A DNA stretch of 7,103 nt, taken from NCBI GenBank assembly GCA_030682595.1, contig JAUXNZ010000140.1, positions 1 through 7,103 of the forward strand. Reading direction: 5' to 3'. Shown here piece by piece: positions 1 through 5,734 of the stretch; the stretch's first letter is position 1, and every line of letters starts with the position of its first letter. The notes under the pieces are model-generated. The model ran no database searches and had not been told where the DNA came from. It saw only the letters and a list, made by a program, of their open reading frames with translations. Source of the stretch: Rhodocyclaceae bacterium. Its GTDB lineage: Bacteria; Pseudomonadota; Gammaproteobacteria; Burkholderiales; Rhodocyclaceae. The translations under genes and the position numbers were made by a program.

Positions 1-1056
1 GCCACGCGCCGTCCATGGCGCGACGCCCATGGCCAGTAGTACATGCGAAGGTTCCGGGTTGGCCGATGAACAGGCCGCGCCGCTGGCAACGGCGAAACCG
101 GCGCGGTCGAGCCTGGCCACCAGCGTTTCACCGTCCAGCCCTGGGAGTGAGAAATAGGTCGTATTGGGCAGCCGCTCGGCATTCTGCGCAAAGATCACGG
201 CGCCGAGTGCGGCGAGGCCACGTTCCAGATCTGCGCGCAAACCGGAGAGCCTTGCCGCGGTTTCGCTCATGCGCGCCACGGCCTCTTCGCAGGCGACACC
301 GAAACCGACAATCGCCGGGACGTTTTCCGTGCCGGAGCGCAGGCCGCGCTCATGGCCGCCGCCGGCAATCAGCGGCGCCAGGTCGACGCGCTTATCGACC
401 ACCAGCGCGCCCGCCCCCTTGGGGCCGCCGAGCTTGTGGGCGGAAAGCGTCAGGGCATGCACGCCGGTCGCGTTCAGCGCACGGAAGTCGAGCGGTATTT
501 TTCCCAAGGCCTGCACGGCGTCGCTGTGGAACCAGGCGCCGGATTCCTGCGCGATGGCGGCAAGCCGCGCCACCTCCTGCACCGCGCCGGTTTCGTTGTT
601 GGCAAACATCACGGAAACCAGCGTGGCAACCGCGGCTGGTTTCTCTGCCAGCATCGCCGAAAAGTCGGCGCTGGCGAGACGGCAGTCGGTATCAACGGCA
701 ATCTCGCGCACGCGCCAACCCTGGCGGCGCAGCGACTTGGCCGGCTCCCGCACACAGGGATGTTCGATGGCGGAAATAGCCGCAAGACCGGGCGAAAGAT
801 TGGCCGCCACGCCCTTGATGAACAGATTGTTCGCCTCCGAGCCGCCGCTGGTAAAAACCACCTCGGTCGGGTGCGCACCGACGGCATAAGCCACGCGCTG
901 GCGTGCCGCATCAATCGCCCGGCGGGCCGCCCGGCCGTATTCGTGGCGGCTCGACGCATTGCCGTACTGCTGCCCGAAATAGGGCAGCATCGCCTCCAAC
1001 ACTGAAAGCGTCAGCGGCGTCGTGGCGTTGTGGTCGAGGTAGGCTGGAAAAAACAT
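1..1056 (-). CDS. Cysteine desulfurase, NifS/IscS family (partial, C-terminus cut by window edge)
   Basis: PLP-dependent enzyme that removes sulfur from L-cysteine, giving alanine and an enzyme persulfide for Fe-S assembly. I translated 352 codons without a stop from ATG 1056 to the window edge; perhaps 30-50 residues are missing. Visible landmarks: N-terminal YLDHNATTP (6-14), TSGGSEANN (69-77), cofactor-stacking His99 in IEHP, NNETGAV (154-159 region), FHSDAVQ (176-182), PLP lysine Lys208 in SAHKLGGPKG, GGGHERGLRSGTEN (232-245) and the persulfide cysteine Cys329 in SGAACSSANPEPSHVL. It starts 26 nt after the iscR stop, so it is probably cotranscribed with iscR. No good Shine-Dalgarno is visible, but no in-frame start lies upstream before the iscR stop. 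The short N-terminus and the RSGTENVPAIVG stretch look more NifS-like than canonical IscS, so I give no symbol; a true iscS may follow outside the window. Confidence 0.93.
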   Translation of the reverse strand, partial: MFFPAYLDHNATTPLTLSVLEAMLPYFGQQYGNASSRHEYGRAARRAIDAARQRVAYAVGAHPTEVVFTSGGSEANNLFIKGVAANLSPGLAAISAIEHPCVREPAKSLRRQGWRVREIAVDTDCRLASADFSAMLAEKPAAVATLVSVMFANNETGAVQEVARLAAIAQESGAWFHSDAVQALGKIPLDFRALNATGVHALTLSAHKLGGPKGAGALVVDKRVDLAPLIAGGGHERGLRSGTENVPAIVGFGVACEEAVARMSETAARLSGLRADLERGLAALGAVIFAQNAERLPNTTYFSLPGLDGETLVARLDRAGFAVASGAACSSANPEPSHVLLAMGVAPWTARG

Positions 1057-1082
1057 GGAGAGATTGGCGGAAGCACGCGCCT

Positions 1083-1580
1083 TCAGAGAGTCGCCGCCAA
1101 GGAAATACGCCGCGACTGACGCGGCGCGCCATTCTTCTGCATCACGTTAACGACGCCCTCGGCACACGGCGTGCCATGCTGCTGGATCACCAGTTCCTCA
1201 AGATTCACCGAGTGCAAATACTCGTACATGCGCGAGTTGAGACCCGTCCACAAACTGTGCGTCATGCACGGATGGTTATCTTCATGACAATTCCCCATCC
1301 CGCCACAGCCGGTGGCGTCGAGCGGTTCATCGACCGCACTGATGATGTCAGCCACGGATACGTTCGCCATGGGCTTGGCCAGGGTGTACCCACCCCCTGG
1401 ACCGCGCGTGCTGGCCACCAGCTCGTTGCGGCGCAGCTTGCCAAACAATTGTTCAAGATAGGACAGGGATATTTTCTGGCGTTCGGCGATGCTGGCCAGC
1501 GTCACCGGGCCACCGTGCTGGCGCAGCGCCATATCAATCATTGCGGTTACTGCAAAACGTCCTTTGGTCGTCAATCTCAT
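1083..1580 (-). CDS. iscR: IscR, Fe-S cluster-sensing Rrf2-family transcriptional regulator
   Basis: Represses the isc operon when it carries a [2Fe-2S] cluster and, in apo form, controls other Fe-S genes. The 165-aa protein has the Rrf2 winged helix: MRLTTKGRFAVTAMID at the N-terminus, recognition region SLSYLEQLFGKLRRNELV (38-55) and wing RGPGGGYTLAKP (59-70). The cluster-ligand region is clear: Cys92, Cys98, Cys105 and His108 in CMTH. Spacing is C-X5-C-X6-C, one residue longer in the second gap than the C-X5-C-X5-C of E. coli IscR as I recall it. ATG 1580 has a GAGG seven bases upstream, and the N-terminus matches the family start. It lies between cysE and a cysteine desulfurase, all on one strand. 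Length is normal for the family (about 160 aa). Confidence 0.96.
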   Translation of the reverse strand: MRLTTKGRFAVTAMIDMALRQHGGPVTLASIAERQKISLSYLEQLFGKLRRNELVASTRGPGGGYTLAKPMANVSVADIISAVDEPLDATGCGGMGNCHEDNHPCMTHSLWTGLNSRMYEYLHSVNLEELVIQQHGTPCAEGVVNVMQKNGAPRQSRRISLAATL

Positions 1581-1663
1581 GGTGTACCTCGCATTGGGTC
1601 TCGTGGTTGCATCTATCTGGTTGGCTTACGTGTCGGTCTCGGTTCATTCCGACCGGTCAAAGC

Positions 1664-1696
1664 AAGATATAGTTCCCGATCAATTTAGTCAACTAT
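1664..1696 (-). promoter_or_regulatory. iscR promoter with putative type 1 IscR operator
   Basis: Reading the minus strand, a -35 box TTGACT (1687-1692) and a -10-like TATCTT (1664-1669) are 17 bp apart. The start would lie near 1657, giving a leader of roughly 77 nt. Overlapping the -35 is ATAGTTGACTAAATT followed by GATCGGG (1675-1696). This matches the left half of the known type 1 IscR consensus (ATASYYGACT, then AT-rich, then AGTCRRSTAT) perfectly and the right half only partly. The site begins right after the cysE stop codon. Autorepression of iscR is known in the family; binding here is inferred. Confidence 0.65.
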
Positions 1697-1697
1697 A

Positions 1698-2450
1698 TTA
1701 ATCCACTATTTTGGACAAATATTTCGGGTCGAATTTGTCTGCCGTCGCCACATCATCTTCCACAGACACACCAGCGCGCTCAATGGTCTTGAGCAGCATT
1801 TCGATACGGCGATCGGTCTCCACCGCGTGATCCAGCAGGCCGTGAATCGCCATGGCCAGCGGATCGTCCTCGTTGCGCGTCACGGCATAGGCGGAAAAAC
1901 CGAGGTTCTCCGCCTTTTGGTGACGGGCGCGCTCCTGGGCCGGTTCGACGATGCGCGCCGGAATACCCACCGCCGTTGCACCAGGCGGCACATCGCGCAC
2001 CACCACGGAATTCGAACCGACCTTGGCGCCCTCGCCAACAGTGATGGGGCCAAGGATCTTGGCGCCTGCGCCGATGACGACGCCAGACTCCAATGTCGGG
2101 TGGCGCTTGCCCTTGCTCCAGGAGGTTCCTCCCAATGTAACGCCGTGATACAGGGTGCAACCGTCGCGGATCTCGGCCGTTTCACCAATTACCACGCCCA
2201 TGCCGTGGTCGATAAACACACAACGGCCGATCGTCGCGCCAGGGTGGATTTCGATACCGGTGAGAAAGCGTGTGACATGCGAATTAAGACGCGCCAACCA
2301 GCGCAAACGATGCCCCCACAGCCAGTGCGAAAGACGATGCAGGGTCAGCGCATGAAAGCCGGGATAGCAGGTCAACACCTCCCAGGTGGAACGGGCAGCG
2401 GGATCACGCTCGAAAACGCAAGCGATGTCTTGTCGTAAGCGATTAAACAT
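1698..2450 (-). CDS. cysE: Serine O-acetyltransferase CysE
   Basis: Transfers acetyl from acetyl-CoA to L-serine, giving O-acetylserine, the carbon skeleton for cysteine; cytoplasmic. The 250-aa protein has a helical N-terminal part (1-60), then a left-handed beta-helix of hexapeptide repeats (about 63-168): TGIEIHPGATIG, FIDHGMGVVIGETA with the catalytic Asp81-His82 pair, YHGVTLGGTSW, KGKRHPTLESGVVIGAGAKILGP in two overlapping stretches, GSNSVVV and GIPARIV. Glu67 sits where E. coli has the catalytic-site Asp143, as in other GIEIHP-type enzymes. The reading frame is open to an ATG at 2513, but that codon overlaps the -35 box. ATG 2450 gives the usual family start MFNRLRQDIACVFERDP, so I chose it. 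The C-terminus ends IVD and lacks the terminal isoleucine that docks CysK in E. coli. Upstream of iscR on the same strand, with its own promoter. Confidence 0.95.
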   Translation of the reverse strand: MFNRLRQDIACVFERDPAARSTWEVLTCYPGFHALTLHRLSHWLWGHRLRWLARLNSHVTRFLTGIEIHPGATIGRCVFIDHGMGVVIGETAEIRDGCTLYHGVTLGGTSWSKGKRHPTLESGVVIGAGAKILGPITVGEGAKVGSNSVVVRDVPPGATAVGIPARIVEPAQERARHQKAENLGFSAYAVTRNEDDPLAMAIHGLLDHAVETDRRIEMLLKTIERAGVSVEDDVATADKFDPKYLSKIVD

Positions 2451-2484
2451 TGGGGTCTGGCAAAGCCCTAAAACGAATGTGTGA

Positions 2485-2514
2485 ATTCTAGAATTCCCGA
2501 TAACATGGGTCAAC
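2485..2514 (-). promoter_or_regulatory. cysE promoter with IscR-like element
   Basis: On the minus strand a -35 box TTGACC (2508-2513) and a -10 box TAGAAT (2485-2490) are exactly 17 bp apart, close to sigma-70 consensus. The start would fall near 2478, leaving a leader of about 28 nt before ATG 2450. The 25 bp beginning GTTGAC (2490-2514) match the iscR promoter element (1669-1693) at 18 of 25 positions by my count, including GTTGAC and ATCGGGAA in the same register. This suggests a shared regulator, most simply IscR. The promoter lies in the gap after trmJ, making cysE a separate transcription unit from trmJ. Confidence 0.7.
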
Positions 2515-2544
2515 TTATCAGGATTTATGGGGGGTTCGTTTTCT

Positions 2545-3318
2545 TCAATCCGCCCGTTCCGTTACTTCCGCCCGCTCGGCAGAAGAAATACCGACATGCC
2601 GCTTGCCGGTCGGTTGCCGGAACGAAGCCAGCAGACCGCGCAAAATGCCGACCTCTTCCTTTTCGAGGCCGCTCCGGGAAAACAAACGGCGCAAACGCAA
2701 CATCAAGCGTCCGGGCCGCTCAGGGTCGAGAAATCCCGAAGCAACGGCCGACGCCTCGAAGTGCGCCAACAGCCCTTCGACCTCCTCATGCGTTGCCGAC
2801 GCCCCGGCGCCAGCCACCGGCGGCGGCGGTTCGACGCCTTGCATCGCCAAACGCAGCTCGTAGCACATCACCTGCACCGCCGCGGCGAGATTCAACGACG
2901 AGCAGTCCGGATTGGCAGGAATCATCGCCCAACGACCGCACTGCGCCAGTTCATCGTTCGACAACCCGGAAGTCTCGTTGCCGAACACCAGCGCAACTTC
3001 TCCCGCGGCAACGCCCCGGGCTATCTCCATCGCGCCGTCACGCGCCCACAGCGGGGCCAAGGCCAGTTCGCGCCGCCGCGCCGTCAGGGCCAGCGCCAGC
3101 ACCGTGCCACTCAGGGCTTCCTGCAGGTTCGCACAGATTTCCGCGGCAGCCAGCACATCATCCGCACCCGCAGCCATCGCCGTGGCCTGCGGGTCTGGAA
3201 ATGTTTTTGGATTGACCAGCACGAGGCGTGAAAATCCCATCGTTTTCATGGCCCGCGCAGTCGCGCCGATGTTCCCCGGATGACTCGTATGGGAAAGCAC
3301 GACACGGACGCGCTGCAT
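2545..3318 (-). CDS. trmJ: TrmJ, tRNA (cytidine/uridine-32) 2'-O-methyltransferase
   Basis: SPOUT-class, SAM-dependent enzyme that 2'-O-methylates residue 32 in the anticodon loop of several tRNAs. The 257-aa protein shows the family N-terminus MQRVRVVLSHTSHPGNIGA with Arg22 in ATARAMKTMG (the E. coli Arg23 equivalent), then VALVFGNETSGLSNDEL (108-124) and the knot motif IPANPDCSSLNLAAAVQV (133-150). A C-terminal dimer region follows (RPGRLMLRLRRLF, EEVGILRGLLASF). Length is close to E. coli TrmJ (246 aa). An in-frame ATG at 3345 would add nine residues. I prefer 3318 because it matches the family start and has AGGA just upstream, but the choice is not certain. Divergent from suhB, the arrangement also seen in E. 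coli next to isc. Confidence 0.94.
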   Translation of the reverse strand: MQRVRVVLSHTSHPGNIGATARAMKTMGFSRLVLVNPKTFPDPQATAMAAGADDVLAAAEICANLQEALSGTVLALALTARRRELALAPLWARDGAMEIARGVAAGEVALVFGNETSGLSNDELAQCGRWAMIPANPDCSSLNLAAAVQVMCYELRLAMQGVEPPPPVAGAGASATHEEVEGLLAHFEASAVASGFLDPERPGRLMLRLRRLFSRSGLEKEEVGILRGLLASFRQPTGKRHVGISSAERAEVTERAD

Positions 3319-3381
3319 TGATCCTGCCGACAGTTTAGAATTCATCGCTCACCATCAAACGGGCTGACGCCCAAGCCAACC

Positions 3382-4197
3382 ATGCATCCCATGCTCAATA
3401 CCGCCATCAAGGCGGCCCGCCGCGCTGGCAGCCTCATCAACCGCGCCAGTCTCGACATCAGCCAGATCAAGGTCAGCGCCAAACAACAAAACGACTTCGT
3501 CACCGAAGTCGATCGCGCCGCCGAAGCCACCATCATCGAAACCCTGCGCGAAGTCTACCCCAGCCATGCCATCCTGGCCGAGGAGTCCGGCGATTCTCCC
3601 GGCGCTTCCCACGGCGCTGACAGCGAATTCCAGTGGATCATCGACCCCCTGGACGGCACCACCAACTTCATCCACGGCTTTCCGCAATACGCCATCTCCA
3701 TTGCGCTGGCGCACAAGGGCGTACTCACCCAAGCCGTCATCTTCGACCCCAATCGCAATGAACTGTTCACTGCCAGCAAAGGTGGCGGCGCTTTTCTCAA
3801 CGACAAGCGTATCCGCGTCAGCAATCGCGCCAAGATTGACGACGCCCTGCTCGGCACCGGCTTCCCCTACCGCATATTCGACCATGTCGACGCCTACCTG
3901 ACGATCTTCAAGGATCTGACGCGCCGCTCTGCCGGCATCCGTCGGCCGGGCGCCGCCTCGCTCGACCTGGCCTACGTCGCCGCCGGTCGTCTCGATGGCT
4001 TTTGGGAATTTGGCCTGGCGCCCTGGGACATGGCGGCCGGCGCCCTGCTGATCATCGAAGCCGGCGGCCTGGTCAGCGACCTCGCGGGCGAAAGCGACTA
4101 CCTCAATACCGGCAACATCGTCGGCGGCAACCCGAAGGTCTTCAATCAGCTGTTGCAGACCATCCAGCCGTACCGCACGGCTGCCCTGAGCGCATAA
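3382..4197 (+). CDS. suhB: SuhB, inositol-1-monophosphatase family protein
   Basis: Mg-dependent phosphatase that hydrolyses inositol monophosphate. In E. coli SuhB also joins the Nus complex that promotes antitermination and rRNA maturation. The 271-aa protein carries all metal-site motifs: Glu67 in AEES, DPLDGTTNF with Asp88 and Asp91 (88-96), and WDMAAG with Asp216 (215-220). VTEVDRAAE (40-48) is the usual N-terminal signature. ATG 3382 gives MHPMLNTAIKAARRAG, the typical start in this family. No convincing Shine-Dalgarno precedes it, and the 36-63 bp gap to trmJ shows no clear promoter apart from an isolated TAGAAT at 3336-3341. The last codons are followed within 65 bp by the tRNA genes. 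Confidence 0.95.
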   Translation: MHPMLNTAIKAARRAGSLINRASLDISQIKVSAKQQNDFVTEVDRAAEATIIETLREVYPSHAILAEESGDSPGASHGADSEFQWIIDPLDGTTNFIHGFPQYAISIALAHKGVLTQAVIFDPNRNELFTASKGGGAFLNDKRIRVSNRAKIDDALLGTGFPYRIFDHVDAYLTIFKDLTRRSAGIRRPGAASLDLAYVAAGRLDGFWEFGLAPWDMAAGALLIIEAGGLVSDLAGESDYLNTGNIVGGNPKVFNQLLQTIQPYRTAALSA

Positions 4198-4222
4198 CTT
4201 CAAAAAAAACGGCGCGGCTCGG

Positions 4223-4250
4223 TTGACACAAAACAAAGCGCCGGTAGAAT
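4223..4250 (+). promoter_or_regulatory. Strong promoter for tRNA-Gly
   Basis: A perfect -35 box TTGACA (4223-4228) and a -10 box TAGAAT (4245-4250) are separated by 16 bp. The following GCGCACC is a GC-rich discriminator like those of stable-RNA promoters under stringent control. The start would be near 4257, about five bases before the mature tRNA-Gly, so the 5' leader is very short. Confidence 0.85.
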
Positions 4251-4261
4251 GCGCACCTCTC

Positions 4262-4337
4262 GCGGGAGTAGCTCAGTTGGTAGAGCGATACCTTGCCAAG
4301 GTATAGGTCGAGAGTTCGAGACTCTTCTCCCGCTCCA
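4262..4337 (+). tRNA. tRNA-Gly (anticodon GCC)
   Basis: A complete 76-nt cloverleaf. The acceptor arm GCGGGAG (4262-4268) pairs with CTCCCGC (4327-4333), followed by T and an encoded CCA. The D-arm carries AGCTCAGTTGGTAGAGC. The anticodon stem-loop ATACCTTGCCAAGGTAT has GCC at 4295-4297, and the T-arm has GAGAGTTCGAGACTC. It reads GGC/GGU codons. Confidence 0.98.
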
Positions 4338-4344
4338 AAACACA

Positions 4345-4373
4345 GGGGGAAAGCGCAATGCTTTCCCCCTTTT
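4345..4373 (+). terminator. Rho-independent terminator between the two tRNAs
   Basis: A perfect 10-bp stem GGGGGAAAGC (4345-4354) / GCTTTCCCCC (4360-4369) with a 5-nt loop is followed by TTTT (4370-4373). It lies seven bases after the CCA of tRNA-Gly, so it should end most tRNA-Gly transcripts before tRNA-Cys. Confidence 0.9.
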
Positions 4374-4413
4374 AGCTTCAACCTCCCAGGCGAAAACGAA
4401 CGCCACGGGCAGC

Positions 4414-4487
4414 GGCGCGATGGCAGAGTGGTTATGCAGCGGCCTGCAAAGCCGTGTACCTCGGTTCGATTCCGGGTCGCGCCTCCA
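4414..4487 (+). tRNA. tRNA-Cys (anticodon GCA)
   Basis: A complete 74-nt cloverleaf. The acceptor arm GGCGCGA (4414-4420) pairs with TCGCGCC (4477-4483), followed by T and an encoded CCA. The anticodon stem-loop GGCCTGCAAAGCC has GCA at 4446-4448, and the T-arm contains GGTTCGATTCC. It reads both cysteine codons. No separate promoter was evident in the 40 bp after the terminator, so expression may rely on read-through or on a weak promoter I cannot see. Its 3' end is the border between core genes and unfamiliar sequence. Confidence 0.97.
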
Positions 4488-4494
4488 AATAAAT

Positions 4495-4571
4495 CATTGA
4501 ATTACAAAGGATTGCGCTACATAAGCGCTAAAGCGGTGTCAGAATAAACCCGCCATTCCTGCAATTCAATG
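4495..4571. repeat. Long inverted repeat enclosing smaller hairpins
   Basis: CATTGAATTACA (4495-4506) is the inverted complement of TGCAATTCAATG (4560-4571) at 11 of 12 positions. Between the arms lie GCGCT/AGCGC (4514-4518 / 4524-4528, 5-nt loop) and a weaker GCGG/CCGC (4533-4536 / 4550-4553). Together they could fold as a three-way junction. It begins eight bases after the CCA of tRNA-Cys. It could be a processed RNA from the tRNA transcript, a recombination site or an element end; I recognise no known family. Confidence 0.5.
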
Positions 4572-4596
4572 TCCCAAAGAAGTCCCAAATGTCCCA
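4571..4596 (+). repeat. Three short direct repeats GTCCCA
   Basis: GTCCCA occurs at 4571-4576, 4582-4587 and 4591-4596, with starts 11 and 9 bases apart, in an otherwise AT-rich stretch. The first copy begins on the last base of the inverted repeat. Near-helical spacing would fit protein binding sites, such as a regulator or integrase arm sites, but no cognate protein is visible. Confidence 0.45.
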
Positions 4597-4643
4597 TAAT
4601 TTTGGCGCTCCTGATACCATATGCAGCGATGGCAACCCACTTC

Positions 4644-4649
4644 AAGGAG
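4644..4649 (+). promoter_or_regulatory. Ribosome binding site fixing a TTG start
   Basis: AAGGAG lies seven bases before TTG 4657. The upstream in-frame ATG at 4621 has no such site, and its use would put twelve extra residues in front of a classic signal peptide. Confidence 0.8.
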
Positions 4650-4656
4650 ATTTCAA

Positions 4657-5364
4657 TTGCAAACACGTTTGGCCACAATCCTCGTGATTGCCCTGCTCTT
4701 GTTCGCGACTTCGGCATCTGCGATTAGCTTCAACTTCGGAGTTAAGGGCGAGATCGCCAAGGGCGTCGAAAAGGCGCTGGCAAAGAAACCGGTGTGTGTA
4801 GGCTGGCTCTCCGGTAAAAAAGATGCCATGGTGATCATGGAGGACGATAAAAGCTCCTGGAGGGAGCATAAAAAGCTGCTGACTGACTTGGAGGAATCCG
4901 GTTTCGTCACCTTGGGGCTGAACACCCTCAGTGTGGTGCTGTCAAAGGGGCCGTCCGTGACGACCCCGGATCCAGATCGTCTTTACCTCGACAGGCTGCA
5001 GATGCATGGACACAATCCTAAAGAAAAAATGTACCGCTACGCCATCCTTACCGATTATGGCAAGGCCGTGCACACCACGGAGGGCTACAAGCGAGAGGGT
5101 TGGAAATATTGGGGGCTTTGCAGCCCTACTGCAAAATATGAGCTTAATAAGGTTGTTCGCTGGTCGGAGCCAACTCCAACGGAGGGGAAAACTGTAACGG
5201 AGGCGGTGTTTTCAGTGAAGGCCAATAAACTCGACGGCGCTTTTGTAAAGTATTTTGAGAAAGTGAATCTCGGAGAGTTCGATCTCTTTGTCAAGCTATA
5301 TAAAACCAGCGACGGGTGGCTCCCGCTTGGCCAGGTGCAGTTCAAAAAGAAAACTAAGGATTGA
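4657..5364 (+). CDS. Predicted exported protein of unknown function
   Basis: I do not recognise this 235-aa protein. Started at TTG 4657 it begins MQTRLATILVIALLLFATSASA, a textbook signal peptide (one Arg, hydrophobic core 5-17, Ala-Ser-Ala before cleavage after residue 22), so it should reach the periplasm or be lipid-free secreted. The mature part is lysine-rich and mostly soluble, with VCVGWLSGKKDAMVIMED early on, a charged helix-like DDKSSWREHKKLLTDLEESG, and a C-terminal half with aromatic-rich strands (YKREGWKYWGLC, FDLFVKLYKTSDGWLPLGQV). Two cysteines remain in the mature chain and could form a disulfide. The DNA is visibly less GC-rich than suhB or trmJ, which suggests recent acquisition. 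It stands alone between tRNA-Cys and the convergent minus-strand cluster, and no clear promoter is seen. Confidence 0.8.
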   Translation: MQTRLATILVIALLLFATSASAISFNFGVKGEIAKGVEKALAKKPVCVGWLSGKKDAMVIMEDDKSSWREHKKLLTDLEESGFVTLGLNTLSVVLSKGPSVTTPDPDRLYLDRLQMHGHNPKEKMYRYAILTDYGKAVHTTEGYKREGWKYWGLCSPTAKYELNKVVRWSEPTPTEGKTVTEAVFSVKANKLDGAFVKYFEKVNLGEFDLFVKLYKTSDGWLPLGQVQFKKKTKD

Positions 5365-5398
5365 TTGCTGCGGTCATGGCGCTGGTTTCTGACAATGT

Positions 5399-5734
5399 CT
5401 ATGCCCGCCGTCTTTTCCTGGCCAGGATCGGCGGCCCCGCCGCCGTGGTCTTTTCCGACACCCCGCAGTCGATCGACAATCGCGCCACGATCGCCCGCGC
5501 GCGCGGATCCTCGATCTTCGCAAGCCGCAGCAGTTGATCAGGGGGCATCACCGGGCGCCAGAGCACCACGCCAGCACTGCAAAGCCGCTCCATGTCCTCG
5601 ATGGACAGATCAGCCACGGCCCGCGCAAAGTCGGCATTGACGCCGAAGCGGGCGCATGCGTCCGGGAGTGAGCGTAGGGCCGCGACCTGCAAGGCACGGA
5701 AAAATGCCTGATTGAGGCTGGCTTCATCGGTCAT
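5399..5734 (-). CDS. FlhD-like small protein, possible transcriptional regulator
   Basis: A 111-aa protein whose residues 10-60 resemble the helical core of FlhD, the partner of FlhC in the flagellar master activator. ALRSLPDACARFGVNADFA followed by VADLSIEDMERL aligns by eye with the E. coli pattern A-x-FRLGINEEMA ... LAALTLPQMVKL, with a later Arg in VVLWRP. FlhD is about the same length (116 aa). The tail is basic (ARKRRRA). FlhD/FlhC relatives are known activators of transfer genes on some mobile elements, which is why the resemblance matters here, but no FlhC-like partner is in the window. ATG 5734 overlaps the stop of the preceding gene (ATGA), indicating translational coupling, and GCAAAGGCGG lies upstream. 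The frame stays open further upstream inside the neighbouring gene, which I reject as the start. It is the last gene of the minus-strand cluster and faces the exported-protein gene. Confidence 0.7.
   Translation of the reverse strand: MTDEASLNQAFFRALQVAALRSLPDACARFGVNADFARAVADLSIEDMERLCSAGVVLWRPVMPPDQLLRLAKIEDPRARAIVARLSIDCGVSEKTTAAGPPILARKRRRA

Noticed and set aside
15..1005. Long plus-strand frames across the left end
   Set aside because: They are antisense to the cysteine desulfurase, which has every family motif in its own frame; high GC creates long open shadows. Arg/Ala/Pro-rich composition supports an artefact.
2451..2513. Longer start of cysE at 2513
   Set aside because: The codon lies on the -35 box of the cysE promoter, and the extra 21 residues are not part of the usual family start.
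3336..3341. TAGAAT as -10 box of suhB
   Set aside because: No acceptable -35 box lies 16-18 bp upstream, so it is not called as a promoter.
3355..4236. 293-codon minus-strand frame opposite suhB
   Set aside because: It is longer than suhB but only reflects the complement of its codons; suhB shows all metal-site motifs, while this frame shows no domain.
4488..4656. dif-like or attC-like recombination site
   Set aside because: The inverted repeats do not match the XerC/XerD half-sites or the attC core triplet patterns I know.
4517..4717. 66-codon minus-strand frame after tRNA-Cys
   Set aside because: It overlaps the signal-peptide region of the exported-protein gene, has no ribosome binding site seen, and its middle is just the GTCCCA repeats translated.
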